From the NCBI GenBank assembly GCA_035285325.1, contig JAYKJB010000038.1, positions 1 to 64,000 on the forward strand: DNA of 64,000 nucleotides, written 5' to 3'. How positions within the stretch are numbered: position 1 is the first letter of the stretch; every line of letters starts with the position of its first letter. The stretch comes from Candidatus Sericytochromatia bacterium (GTDB lineage: Bacteria > Cyanobacteriota > Sericytochromatia > S15B-MN24 > JAQBPE01). The position numbers and the translations under genes are program-made. This document shows, in pieces, positions 9,315-17,716 of the stretch. The notes under the pieces are model-generated. The model was given only the letters and a program-made list of their open reading frames with translations. It had not been told where the DNA came from and searched no databases.

Positions 9315-10550
9315 TCAATTCGCGGCCTGGCGCTCTGAACCGTGTTCCCAGACCAGCTGGTCGCGCGCCACCTCCCAGAACTGGCTGAAGGAACGCATCG
9401 TCCGCGCCGGGTTGGGGGTGAAGCGTGCCACGTGTCGCAGGCGCGCCAGTTGCGGCAGGTGTTCGGCGTAGCCGGGATTCAGGCTTGCCGTCGCGGTCGT
9501 ACCTGCCGGCAGTCCCTTCAGGCTCGCCAGGTCGCCGATCCAGACCGCATCGCAGAGACTGGCGAGGCGGGTCAGCACGAAGCGCCAGCGCAGGGTGCTC
9601 CAGGGAAATCGGGCGTGGAAGGGCAGGTGCAAGACCCCCAGACGCCAGGCGGGCAAGGCGCTGCGGCTGCGCAGATCCCACGGGTGCAACAGTTCCCAGG
9701 GGCCTTCCCGCAGGGGGCGTGGGCCCTCCCCGCGAGGCTTCCACCAGCCTTCACCGGCCTCGACGAGCGGCACGAACAGCTCGTCCCACAGCGCCAGAGG
9801 TGGCACGGCGTGGTTTTCAGGCTGGTCCGCTGCCTTTCGCTCGCCTGGCTCAGGGCCGACATCGCCGGCTTCCCGAGCCAGCTGGGCCAGGCGGTCGTAA
9901 TCCGTGTCGATCGCCGTGCCCGGGCTGTGCCAGCTGGCAGGGGCGTAGCGCGCCACGTTGGCGCCATTGAACAGGTAGGGTTTGCTCGAGAAGGTGCCGG
10001 CCACCCATTGCCAGCTGAGGCTGTTGCTTGCCAGGTCGCCATCGAGCAAATGGGCGTACATCCAGGCGGCTCCGACCGACCAGTGGACCTTGCGCAGGTG
10101 TACCAGGTAGGAGGCCAGCCACATGCGGGCGTGGTTGTGCAGGTGTCCGGTGTGGTGGAGCGTTTGCACGGCCTGATCGATCGCGGGCACGCCGCTGGCA
10201 GCCGCCAGCACGTCTGCTGGCATTTGCCGCGCGTAGGCTCCCGGCCAGACCGGTGGGCGCAGATCGCGGAAGATGCGAGCTCCTTCGCGCTCCCACACGT
10301 GATGGAAAAATTCGCGCCAGCCCAATTCCATCACCAGCTTGTCGTCGGCCGTCAGCGGTCCTCGTTCAGCCAGCGTCGCCAGAATTTCCCGCGGCGCCAC
10401 GAAGCCGTGCGTGATGAACGGGGAGAGCCCGGTCACCCGACCATCCAGGCTGTTGCGGGTGCGGGCGTACGCCTTGGGGTCGACCCCGCGCAGCCGCCGT
10501 CGCCAGGTCTCATCGTGCGGGAGGGTGCGGTCGAACAGACTCAGTTGCAT
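9315..10550 (-). CDS. Photolyase/cryptochrome FAD-binding-domain protein lacking the N-terminal antenna domain
   Basis: 411 residues. Residues about 25-220 are the helical FAD-binding domain of the photolyase/cryptochrome family: RNSLDGRVTGLSPFITHG, ELGWREFFHHVW, GHLHNHARMWLASYL and DGDLASNSLSWQWVAGT. The Rossmann-like antenna domain that normally precedes it is absent. Instead about 190 residues follow, with an alpha/beta look (HPWDLRSR, WRLGVLHLPFH, DAVWIGDLASLKG), which I cannot place. The function may be DNA repair or light sensing. The ATG at 10550 overlaps the stop of the renalase-like gene by one base (TGATG), so the two are co-translated. It converges with selO, 35 bp apart. Confidence 0.85.
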   Translation of the reverse strand: MQLSLFDRTLPHDETWRRRLRGVDPKAYARTRNSLDGRVTGLSPFITHGFVAPREILATLAERGPLTADDKLVMELGWREFFHHVWEREGARIFRDLRPPVWPGAYARQMPADVLAAASGVPAIDQAVQTLHHTGHLHNHARMWLASYLVHLRKVHWSVGAAWMYAHLLDGDLASNSLSWQWVAGTFSSKPYLFNGANVARYAPASWHSPGTAIDTDYDRLAQLAREAGDVGPEPGERKAADQPENHAVPPLALWDELFVPLVEAGEGWWKPRGEGPRPLREGPWELLHPWDLRSRSALPAWRLGVLHLPFHARFPWSTLRWRFVLTRLASLCDAVWIGDLASLKGLPAGTTATASLNPGYAEHLPQLARLRHVARFTPNPARTMRSFSQFWEVARDQLVWEHGSERQAAN

Positions 10551-11554
10551 CACGCCACCCTCGGCAGGGCCGCGCGATGCAGCCAAGCAGCGGTGTGCCA
10601 GCCCGAAAGCCAGGCGTCCTCGACGCGCGAGCCTCGGCACCAGTCCCCGCAGGCCGCCAACCCCAGACCCTCATCCAGCAGCCCTTGCACCCCGAGCGCC
10701 TCAACCACCTTGGCGTAGCGCCAGCGGTGGGCGCGTGCGTGGCGGGGCGCCGGCAGTGCCTGCCCCGCCCAGTCGTCGAAGGCGGCGAGCAGGGGAGCCA
10801 CCACGTCCTCTGCCGGCGCTTCCAGGTGCGTGTGGGACCACGATGCGCCGGCATGCAGCACCCACCGCTCGCCCGAGTCGCGTCCCGGCTTGCTGGCGTC
10901 CCGTGCGACCCAGGCCAACACGGGATGTTCGGCCTCCATGGCGTCGAAAGGCAAATCCAGCGGCTCGTCCCAGGAGACCATGAGAGCCCAGCACGGGGCC
11001 ATGCGGGCCTGGGCCACGCGGGCGGCCAGACTCGGGGCGACCGGCTCCAGCAGCTCGTGGGCCTGCGGCGCGGGCACGGCCAGCACCACCTGGGTGAAGG
11101 GGCCCCAGCGCTGCCCTCCCTCCGCGTCCAGATACCAATCCTGGCCATGCCGCTGCAGGCCCACGATGCGGACACCCCGTTCGATCGAGAGATTCTGGAC
11201 CAGGGCCTGGGCCAAGGCGCTCATCGACGGACTGCCCACCCAGCGGGTCGGGTCTTCCCGATCGCCGGGCTCGCGATCCGGGCGTCTCAGCCGCCAGGCA
11301 GCGCGCGCCACGCTGCCGGTCGCGATGCCCTCATTGATCCAGATCTCGAAGTCGGGGTCCCGCACGGTCACGAACTGAGCCCCGTGGTCGAAGTTGCCGG
11401 CTGTGGCGTCGTGACGGGTGCAGACCCGGCCCCCGGGGCCTCGACCCTTGTCGAACACCTGCACGTCGTGACCCATCCGCCTCAGGCGCTGGGCACAGGA
11501 AAGACCGGCCATTCCGCCACCCACGATGGCGATGGTTGGGGAGGCGGGCATCAT
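10550..11554 (-). CDS. Renalase-like FAD-dependent oxidoreductase
   Basis: 334-residue flavoprotein. The N-terminal dinucleotide fold is AIVGGGMAGLSCAQRLRRMG followed by VFDKGRGPGGR, and the block FDHGAQFVTVRDPDF is characteristic of the renalase/amine-oxidase-like group. The central VVLAVPAPQA and C-terminal ACGDWCRG also fit FAD binding. The natural substrate is unknown; bacterial renalases oxidise dihydronicotinamide isomers. GGAGG lies 5 nt before the ATG at 11554; a second ATG at 11551 (8 nt) is equally possible. It is the first gene of a two-gene unit with the photolyase, which suggests a light or oxidative-stress role (inference). Confidence 0.85.
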   Translation of the reverse strand: MMPASPTIAIVGGGMAGLSCAQRLRRMGHDVQVFDKGRGPGGRVCTRHDATAGNFDHGAQFVTVRDPDFEIWINEGIATGSVARAAWRLRRPDREPGDREDPTRWVGSPSMSALAQALVQNLSIERGVRIVGLQRHGQDWYLDAEGGQRWGPFTQVVLAVPAPQAHELLEPVAPSLAARVAQARMAPCWALMVSWDEPLDLPFDAMEAEHPVLAWVARDASKPGRDSGERWVLHAGASWSHTHLEAPAEDVVAPLLAAFDDWAGQALPAPRHARAHRWRYAKVVEALGVQGLLDEGLGLAACGDWCRGSRVEDAWLSGWHTAAWLHRAALPRVA

Positions 11555-11570
11555 TGGTACCTCCGGTAGC

Positions 11571-11603
11571 ACACAAGCTTGTGTAATTATTGTACAGGAC
11601 AAT
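11571..11603. promoter_or_regulatory. Palindromic operator candidate in the divergent promoter region
   Basis: ACACAAGCTTGTGT (11571-11584) is a perfect 14-bp palindrome, followed by the interrupted inverted repeat ATTGT-ACAGG-ACAAT (11589-11603). On the minus strand two TnnACAAnnnT elements (TGTACAATAAT and TACACAAGCTT) are directly repeated with an 11-bp period. MerR-family light regulators of the CarH/LitR type bind repeated TGTACA-like half-sites and control photolyase genes, so this may be such an operator; that link is inference. Confidence 0.45.
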
Positions 11604-11667
11604 GGTTGCACATCCAAGCCTCTGGTTACAATGGGGGCGTGCCGACCGGCAGGAGGGAAGTCACCCC

Positions 11668-12120
11668 GTGGAACTGCGTGTCAATGGACAGCTCCTGCGC
11701 TGTGAGGCGCCTGCGGAGATGCCGCTGCTCTGGGCCTTGCGAGATTTGCTGGGACTTACGGGCACGAAGTTCGGGTGTGGTCAGGGCCTGTGTGGCGCCT
11801 GCACGGTCCTGCTCGATGGCGTGGCGGCACGGGCCTGCATCACGCCGGTGGCTGCTGTGGGGACGCGCGCGGTCACGACCATCGAAGGCTTGCACCCGCA
11901 AGGGGAGCACGCCCTGCAGCGCGCCTGGCGAGATCGTCGGGTGCCGCAGTGCGGTTACTGTCAGCCGGGCCAGCTCATGCAGGCCGCTTCCCTGTTGCGG
12001 GAGTATCCCCGACCTACGGATGCCCAGATCGACGCGGCCATGGCCGGCAATCTTTGTCGCTGTGGAACCTATCCGCGCATCCGCGAGGCCATTCACGAGG
12101 CGGCGGGGACCACGGCATGA
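11668..12120 (+). CDS. [2Fe-2S] subunit of a molybdenum hydroxylase (IorA-like)
   Basis: 150-residue iron-sulfur subunit of the xanthine dehydrogenase/isoquinoline 1-oxidoreductase family. The plant-ferredoxin-type cluster is [15 protein letters not shown] with a fourth Cys in RACITPV, and the second cluster is CGYCQPGQ plus [15 protein letters not shown]. It relays electrons from the molybdenum site. The GTG at 11668 lies 10 nt after AGGAGGG and gives the expected N-terminus VELRVNGQ. Its stop overlaps the ATG of the large subunit by four bases. It is cytoplasmic when made and presumably exported with its Tat-dependent partner. Confidence 0.92.
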   Translation: MELRVNGQLLRCEAPAEMPLLWALRDLLGLTGTKFGCGQGLCGACTVLLDGVAARACITPVAAVGTRAVTTIEGLHPQGEHALQRAWRDRRVPQCGYCQPGQLMQAASLLREYPRPTDAQIDAAMAGNLCRCGTYPRIREAIHEAAGTTA

Positions 12121-14384
12121 TTCGCAAGGTGAGTCGTCGCGGATTCCTCAAGGGTCTGGCCGCCGGGGGGCTGCTGCTGGCGGTGGGAAGCGTGTCCCGT
12201 TCGGCCCAGGCCGAAACCTGGGGCGCGACCGGTCCCTTGCCGCGCGTCCCGCACGACCCGCTGGTCTGGCTGGCGATCGCGCCGGATGGGACGGTCACCA
12301 TCGTGGTGCATCGCTCCGAGATGGGGCAGGGCAGTCGCTCGACCCTGGTCGCGGCGGTGGCCGATGAGCTCGAGGCGGATCTGGCCCGCGTGCGCGTGGT
12401 GCAGGCGGAGGGAGACGAGGCGCGCTACGGTTCCCAGAACACGGATGGATCGCGCAGCATTCGCATGGACCTGACGCGCCTGCGGGAGGTCGGGGCGGCG
12501 GCCCGCCAGATGCTGATCGCCGCGGCCGCCCGCCGCTGGGAGCTGCCGCCCGACGAACTGCTGGCGATCCAGCACGAGGTGCGTCACCCGCCCAGTGGGC
12601 GGCATTTCGACTATGGCGAACTGGCGCCGGAGGCCTTCCGAGAGCCCGTGCCCCGTGCCGTCAAGCTCAAGCCGATGGCGGACCTGCGGGTGCTCGGCCG
12701 CGAGGGGATGCCGGCCTTTGACCTGTCCGACATGCTGACCGGCCGGGCCGTTTACGGGGCCGATGTGGTCTTACCGGAACTGGTCTACGCGGCGATCGCC
12801 CGTCCGCCCGTCGTCGGCGGGCGCCTGTCAGGCTGCGACACGGCCGCGGCGCGGCGTGTCCCCGGGGTCATCGCGGTCGAGACCCTGCCTGGCGCGTCGA
12901 TTCCGACCGGCTTCAAGCCGCTGGGGGGGGTGGCGGTGCTGGCTTCCAACACGTGGGCGGCCATTCAAGGCCGCGATGCGCTCGCGCCCCGCTGGGATGA
13001 CGGCCCTCATCAGGATTACGATTCGACCGCCTATCAGCAGGAGCTGGCCACGCTGGTGGCGCAACCAGGCCGACTCGTGCGCGAACAGGGGAACTGGGAG
13101 ACGGCACGTCGGGAGGCCGCGCGCGTGCTGTCGGCCACCTACCATGTGCCCCATCTGGCCCAGGCCCCGATGGAACCGCTCGTGGCGACCGCCCACGTGA
13201 CGCGCGACGGCTGTGAGATCTGGGCCCCGACCCAGCATCCCCAGGAAGCCCGCCAGACGGTGGCCAGCCTGTTGGGGCTTTCCGTCGAACGGGTGCGCGT
13301 CCACGTGACGCTGCTGGGCGGCGGGTTCGGGCGCAAGTCGAAGCCGGATTTCATCGCCGAGGCAGCCTGGCTTTCCCGGGCGATCGGTCGCCCGGTGCGC
13401 GTGCAGTGGACCCGCGAAGACGACCTTCGCCACGGCTACTACCACGCCGTCAGCACCCAGCGGATCGAGGCAGCGCTCGATGCCCAGGGGCGTTTGCAGG
13501 GCCTGTTGCACCGCACCGCCTTCCCATCGATTGCCTCCCTGTTTGCGCCGATGTTCGCCCTGCGCTTGCTGTACGATCGCCCGGTCGATCCCGAACTCGG
13601 CATGGGCTTTTCGGACTTTCCTTATGCGGTGCCTCACCTGCGGCTGGAAGCAGCCCTGGCCGAACCTCACGTGCGCATCGGCTGGTATCGGGCGGTGGCC
13701 AACCTGCAGCACGCCTTCGCCGTCAATTCCTTCCTGGCCGAACTGGCCGCGGCCACGCGCCAGGACCATCGCGACCTGCTGCTGACGCTGCTCGGTCCGG
13801 ACCACCGCGTCGAAGCGCCAGGCTGGAACTATGACGGCCCGGCCGGCCAGCATCCGATCGACACGGCCCGGCTGCGTGGCGTGCTCGACGTGGTGGCGCG
13901 GGAGGCCGGGTGGGGGCGGGACTTGCCAGCCGGACACGGCCTGGGGTTGGCCGTGCATCGGAGCTTCCTCAGTTACGTGGCGATCGCCCTGCGCGTCGCC
14001 ATCTCGCCCAAGGGGCAACTGCACATTCCCCGCGTCGATGTGGCGATCGACTGTGGCTTCGTCGCCAATCCGGACCGGGTGCGCGCCCAGCTGGAGGGCG
14101 CCGTCATCATGGGGCTCAGCAACGCCATGTATGGCGCCATCACCTTTGCCAAGGGGCGCGCCAGCCAGGCCAATTTCCACGACTATCCGGTGATGCGGGC
14201 CGATGCGGCGCCCCGGGAGATTCGCACCTGGTTGCTGCCTTCCGAGGGGCCGCCGGGCGGGGTGGGGGAGGCGGGCGTCCCGCCGGTGGCGCCGGCCCTC
14301 TGCAACGCGATTTTTGCCGCCACGGGGCACCGGGTGCGGGAATTGCCGTTGGCCCAGGCCAGCTTGCCGTTCTCCCTGGGATAG
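12117..14384 (+). CDS. Molybdopterin-binding subunit of an aldehyde/isoquinoline oxidoreductase (IorB-like), Tat-exported
   Basis: 755-residue large subunit. It starts with a twin-arginine signal ([13 protein letters not shown], residues 6-18), so the folded holoenzyme should be exported. Family blocks include [24 protein letters not shown] for molybdopterin binding, [14 protein letters not shown] and the C-terminal [14 protein letters not shown], whose GVGE glutamate corresponds to the base catalyst. By family it hydroxylates aldehydes or N-heterocycles using water. Many IorAB operons add a membrane cytochrome c as electron acceptor; none is encoded next to it here. The substrate cannot be read from sequence. 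Confidence 0.92.
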   Translation: MIRKVSRRGFLKGLAAGGLLLAVGSVSRSAQAETWGATGPLPRVPHDPLVWLAIAPDGTVTIVVHRSEMGQGSRSTLVAAVADELEADLARVRVVQAEGDEARYGSQNTDGSRSIRMDLTRLREVGAAARQMLIAAAARRWELPPDELLAIQHEVRHPPSGRHFDYGELAPEAFREPVPRAVKLKPMADLRVLGREGMPAFDLSDMLTGRAVYGADVVLPELVYAAIARPPVVGGRLSGCDTAAARRVPGVIAVETLPGASIPTGFKPLGGVAVLASNTWAAIQGRDALAPRWDDGPHQDYDSTAYQQELATLVAQPGRLVREQGNWETARREAARVLSATYHVPHLAQAPMEPLVATAHVTRDGCEIWAPTQHPQEARQTVASLLGLSVERVRVHVTLLGGGFGRKSKPDFIAEAAWLSRAIGRPVRVQWTREDDLRHGYYHAVSTQRIEAALDAQGRLQGLLHRTAFPSIASLFAPMFALRLLYDRPVDPELGMGFSDFPYAVPHLRLEAALAEPHVRIGWYRAVANLQHAFAVNSFLAELAAATRQDHRDLLLTLLGPDHRVEAPGWNYDGPAGQHPIDTARLRGVLDVVAREAGWGRDLPAGHGLGLAVHRSFLSYVAIALRVAISPKGQLHIPRVDVAIDCGFVANPDRVRAQLEGAVIMGLSNAMYGAITFAKGRASQANFHDYPVMRADAAPREIRTWLLPSEGPPGGVGEAGVPPVAPALCNAIFAATGHRVRELPLAQASLPFSLG

Positions 14385-14465
14385 CGCCCCGTCCTCGCTG
14401 GGTGGGCCTGGCGTCCGCCTGGTTTGCCGTCGGGTGGGCGCTTGGGGGCCGGCGACGGACCCCAG

Positions 14466-14492
14466 CAAAAACCGCTCCCAGGCAGGGAGCGG
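14466..14492 (-). terminator. Rho-independent terminator of the XRE regulator gene
   Basis: CCGCTCCC (14472-14479) pairs with GGGAGCGG (14485-14492) around AGGCA. Read on the minus strand the hairpin is followed by TTTTTG (14466-14471), a canonical intrinsic terminator 24 bp after the regulator stop. Confidence 0.85.
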
Positions 14493-14515
14493 CGAGGAGT
14501 CGTCCGGCGCGGCGG

Positions 14516-15010
14516 CTACTGGCCGGCCTTGCGCAGGGAGAAGCGGCGCGCCTCTTCGAGCAGGCCGTCCAGGTAGCGGAAGGTGGAGCGTCGCTCGTCC
14601 GGCGTTTGTTCCCAGAAGACCGGGTCCGACAGAAACCCCGCGAAGATGCGGCGTGCGTTGGCCTCATCGACCAGCCGGCGCTCCTCCGGCGTGGCCGGGT
14701 GCTTGCCGTGCTGGGGCGAGGGAATGGCAGGCGGGGGAGGCGCTGAAATCGGCAGATAACCTGCGGTCACCAGCAGTTCGTCCGCATCCACCTCGAGCGC
14801 GGCCGCGAGGCGAATCACGTCCTCGCGATCGGGCGGATTACGGGCGCCTCGCTCGATCCGGCACAGGTGGGAGTAGGTGAACGGGCCGCGCTCTTCCATG
14901 TCGCGCAGCGTCAGCCCGGCTTCCTCCCGGTACTGACGCAGGAGCGCGCCGAAACGGGTTTGGAAGGGCGGTGGGTTGCCTTTGCGGCGGTTCGCTGATG
15001 TGGCTGGCAT
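14516..15010 (-). CDS. XRE-family helix-turn-helix transcriptional regulator
   Basis: 164 residues. Residues about 17-82 form a Cro/C1-type helix-turn-helix (FGALLRQYREEAGLTLRDM, then YSHLCRIERGARNPPDREDV, then LAAALEVDADELLVTAGY). A Pro-rich linker follows, and the last ~60 residues are helical and charged (EERRLVDEANARRIFAGFL) and not recognised; they may sense a ligand or dimerise. It is a single-gene unit with its own terminator. Its own promoter would lie in the gene-free stretch upstream. The targets are unknown. Confidence 0.88.
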   Translation of the reverse strand: MPATSANRRKGNPPPFQTRFGALLRQYREEAGLTLRDMEERGPFTYSHLCRIERGARNPPDREDVIRLAAALEVDADELLVTAGYLPISAPPPPAIPSPQHGKHPATPEERRLVDEANARRIFAGFLSDPVFWEQTPDERRSTFRYLDGLLEEARRFSLRKAGQ

Positions 15011-15466
15011 GGGGCCAGTCTAACAGCCTGCATCGTCGTCGCAAAGCGCTTCTTGGCTGTTTCGAGGCTTATCCATGATGGAAAAGATCGGTCTAAAATT
15101 ATGCCGCCCAGGTGCGAGCTTCCGCGCTGCCCGAGGCCCTCTCAAGGCCTTGATTTCCCGTGGGGGGGGCGTTTCGTCCCATTCTGGCGCTGCGGATGAG
15201 GTGGGCTCACCACACGGTTCAAGGCGGCGGAAGGGGTTTCCATTTGCCAGATGAGAAACCGCCCTGACCTAGGAAAAGTCAGAGGTTTTGGCCCCGGAAA
15301 TTCCGCTGTCAATTGGGAAAAAAAATCAAATCCGCCTGGGTCGCCATGAACGGGGGTTTTTATGGCTCTGGTGAGACGATTTGCAGATCAAGAAAATTGG
15401 TCTAAACTCGGCAACTTGATATTGTGAAAAATTGTAAAGGGATTGATGCTCGAGGCGGCGGCGCCA
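15011..15466. other. Gene-free 456-bp region with a duplicated promoter-like element and several hairpins
   Basis: No convincing coding frame is present. A sequence of the form GAAAA..T[CT]GGTCTAAA[AC]T occurs twice, at 15081-15099 and 15392-15408, about 310 bp apart and in the same orientation; each looks like an extended -10 box. Between them are small stems: AGGCC/GGCCT near 15133-15152, GGTTTC/GAAACC (15235-15240 with 15255-15260) and CTGAC/GTCAG (about 15264-15282), then a run of eight A near 15319. It may hold the promoter of the XRE gene and a small RNA, but nothing can be named. Confidence 0.5.
15381..15408 (+). promoter_or_regulatory. Promoter-like sequence pointing toward the antisense side of the response-regulator gene
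   Basis: TTGCAG (15381-15386), a 16-bp spacer and TAAACT (15403-15408), the second copy of the duplicated GGTCTAAA element. No plus-strand gene follows for almost 1 kb, so a transcript from here would run antisense through the response-regulator gene that ends at 15467. Confidence 0.35.
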
Positions 15467-16165
15467 TCAGCCCTCGAAAAAGTAGCCGCGTCGCCCGAGC
15501 GTCTTCAGCCAGCGCGGATGCTTCGGGTCGCTTTCGATCTTGGCGCGCAGGTTTCGCACGTGCGCATGCACCGCATCCACCGAGCGGGCCTGTCCCTTGA
15601 TCGCCGTCAACACGCTATCGGCCAGCTCCTCCGCCGAGAAAACCTCCTTCGGATGCTGCATCAGATGCGCTAGCAGCGCCGTCTCGAGGCGGGTCAGGGC
15701 GACCTCGTGCCCCTCGACCGCTACGACATAACGCGCCGGGGACAGGCGGAATTCCGGGGGGCCGAATTCGGCCCGGACCTCCTCTTCCGAGGCGGAGACC
15801 AGGCGCAGGAAGGCCTGCACCTTGAAGATCAGCTCCAGCGGGTCGAACGGTTTGACGATGTAGCCATCGAAGCCGGCCTTGTAGGCCTCGTACTTGTCGA
15901 CCGTCTGGTCGCGCGCCGTCAGCGTGATCATCGGAAGGCGGGCCGTTTCCGGGCGCTCGCGCGCCCAGCGGCATAGCGAGAGCCCGTCCTGGTCGGGCAG
16001 CATCAGGTCGATGATCAGCAGATCGGGCCGGCTGGCGGCGATGCCACGCCGCGCCTGAGCGGCGTCCTCGTAACCAGTGGTGGCGTACCCTTCGTTTTCC
16101 AGCAGAAAGGCGATCAGGCGTCTGATGGCGTCGTCGTCTTCCACGATGGCAATGTGCTTGGACAC
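15467..16165 (-). CDS. OmpR/PhoB-family response regulator
   Basis: 232-residue two-component regulator. The receiver domain (residues 1-118) has acidic EDDD at 9-12, phosphoacceptor Asp53 in LLIIDLMLPDQDG, the conserved Thr in ITLTARD and the Lys in IVKPF. The C-terminal winged helix includes LTRLETALLAHLMQHPKEV, SVDAVHAHVRNLRAKIE and LGRRGYFF, so it binds DNA. The GTG at 16165 is preferred because GGGAGAG lies five bases upstream and the receiver begins at once. No cognate kinase is adjacent. It diverges from the urate hydroxylase gene. Confidence 0.95.
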   Translation of the reverse strand: MSKHIAIVEDDDAIRRLIAFLLENEGYATTGYEDAAQARRGIAASRPDLLIIDLMLPDQDGLSLCRWARERPETARLPMITLTARDQTVDKYEAYKAGFDGYIVKPFDPLELIFKVQAFLRLVSASEEEVRAEFGPPEFRLSPARYVVAVEGHEVALTRLETALLAHLMQHPKEVFSAEELADSVLTAIKGQARSVDAVHAHVRNLRAKIESDPKHPRWLKTLGRRGYFFEG

Positions 16166-16265
16166 GTGGACTCTCCCGCGCGCGATTTGTCTCAAATGTA
16201 CCACGGAAGCAGCGCTCGCTGCTTCGTTCTGGCGCCCGGCGGGCTGGCCTTCAGGATGACCTTGC

Positions 16266-16294
16266 TTGTCTGGGGTCAGCCTGACGCCTATACT
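16266..16294 (+). promoter_or_regulatory. Sigma70-type promoter of the PuuD-like gene
   Basis: TTGTCT (16266-16271), exactly 17 bp, then TATACT (16289-16294). It lies about 80 bp upstream of the likely TTG start and points toward that gene. Confidence 0.7.
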
Positions 16295-16372
16295 GATCGG
16301 CGAGGGGGCTTTCTGTTCGCCCGGCAGCGCCCGCCTTGACCGCGATTGTTAAGTGTCGCGAGGTGTCTGCCC

Positions 16373-17566
16373 TTGGATGCCCATCTGCGGGAAATGCTCG
16401 ACCTGTTGCTGCGCTGGAGCCATCTGGTCGCCGGCATCCTGTGGATCGGCAACTCCATGCTCTGGAACTGGCTCGATCGCAACCTGACGCCGGGGGATGC
16501 GGCCGACCCGCTGCATGAGGGCACGATCTGGCTGGTTCACAGCGGCGGCTTCTACGAGATGAAGAAGCGGCAGCTGGAACCCCACCAGTTGCCGCCCCAG
16601 CTTCACTGGTTCTGGCTGCAGGCCACCACGACCTGGCTCACGGGGGTGGCCCTGCTGGTGGTGGTCTACTACATGGGCGGCCGTGCGGCCCTGGTCGATA
16701 CCGAGATCGCTCCGTGGTCACAGGGGCAGGCGATCGCCCTCAGCGTGGGCCTGCTGGTGGGCTGCTGGCTCGTGTACGACGTGCTCTGGCGCTCGCCGCT
16801 GGCGCAGCGGCCGCGCCTGGCCGCTGCGGTTTCCCTGCTACTGCTCGCGGCGCTGGCTTACGGCCTGACCCGCACCTTCAACGGACAGGCCGCCTTCCTG
16901 CACCTGGGTGCGATTCTCGGCACCCTGATGGTGTCCAACGTCTGGCAGCACATCTTGCCGTCCCAGCGGGAGCTGGTGCGCCTCACCCGGGCCGGTGAAC
17001 GTCAAGAACTGGCGCTGGCCAAAGCGGCCAAGCAGCGCTCCATTCACAACAACTACATGACCTACCCGGTCCTGTTCACGATGCTCTCAGGGCATTTCCC
17101 GAGCACCTACGGGGGGCCCCACGCCTGGCTGGTGTTGCTGCTGCTGGTCCTGAGCGGCGCCCTGGTGCGGCACCTCATGAACCTGCGCTTTCAGTGGCCT
17201 GCGTGGCGCTATGCCCTGGCCGCGACGCTGGCGATCGCGTTGCCGCTGCTCTACTGGCTGACCCGGCCGGCGCCGCTCCCCGCCACATCGGGAGCGCCCG
17301 TCGCCTACGCGCAGGTGCGCGCGATCCTGCAGGCACGCTGCAGCGAATGCCACGCGACGCATCCGCGCCATCCGGCCTTCGCGACCGCCGCCGCGGGGCT
17401 TGCGCTGGAGGATCCGACCCAGGTGCAAGCGGCCGCCTCGCGCATCCGGGCTCAGGCCGTCGACACGCGGGCCATGCCCCCCGGCAACGCCACGGGCATC
17501 AGCGAGCAAGAACGCGCCATCCTGGGCGCCTGGATTGCCCAGGGCGCTCGGCTGAACGCTCCCTGA
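16373..17566 (+). CDS. puuD: PuuD-like membrane urate hydroxylase with C-terminal cytochrome c
   Basis: Integral inner-membrane protein of about 397 residues with seven or eight hydrophobic segments, beginning LLLRWSHLVAGILWIGNSML, followed by a cytochrome c-like domain with one haem motif CSECH near residue 320 and a distal MPPGN. By family it converts urate to 5-hydroxyisourate, passing electrons to the respiratory chain through the haem. I chose the TTG at 16373 because CGAGG lies nine bases upstream; a TTG at 16346 in the same frame is possible. No 5-hydroxyisourate hydrolase or OHCU decarboxylase gene is near, so the rest of the pathway lies elsewhere or the substrate differs. Confidence 0.85.
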   Translation: MDAHLREMLDLLLRWSHLVAGILWIGNSMLWNWLDRNLTPGDAADPLHEGTIWLVHSGGFYEMKKRQLEPHQLPPQLHWFWLQATTTWLTGVALLVVVYYMGGRAALVDTEIAPWSQGQAIALSVGLLVGCWLVYDVLWRSPLAQRPRLAAAVSLLLLAALAYGLTRTFNGQAAFLHLGAILGTLMVSNVWQHILPSQRELVRLTRAGERQELALAKAAKQRSIHNNYMTYPVLFTMLSGHFPSTYGGPHAWLVLLLLVLSGALVRHLMNLRFQWPAWRYALAATLAIALPLLYWLTRPAPLPATSGAPVAYAQVRAILQARCSECHATHPRHPAFATAAAGLALEDPTQVQAAASRIRAQAVDTRAMPPGNATGISEQERAILGAWIAQGARLNAP

Positions 17567-17716
17567 GGGCGTCGCCTCCGCTGGCTCCGGGCGACCCGGA
17601 ATGGCGATTGCCTCGCCATCGGGCGCGCTGGCTGGCCGAGTCGGCAGCCTTCCCCATTGACGGCGGTCGGGGTGCGTGCGATCGTATTAACGTATTCTTT
17701 CTTAAGGCTTAATCTA

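Noticed and set aside
17657-17696. TTGACG plus downstream AT-rich sequence as a sigma70 promoter of the second subtilase
   Set aside because: No acceptable -10 hexamer lies at 15-19 bp from the TTGACG; the CGTATT direct repeat is noted but not called a promoter.
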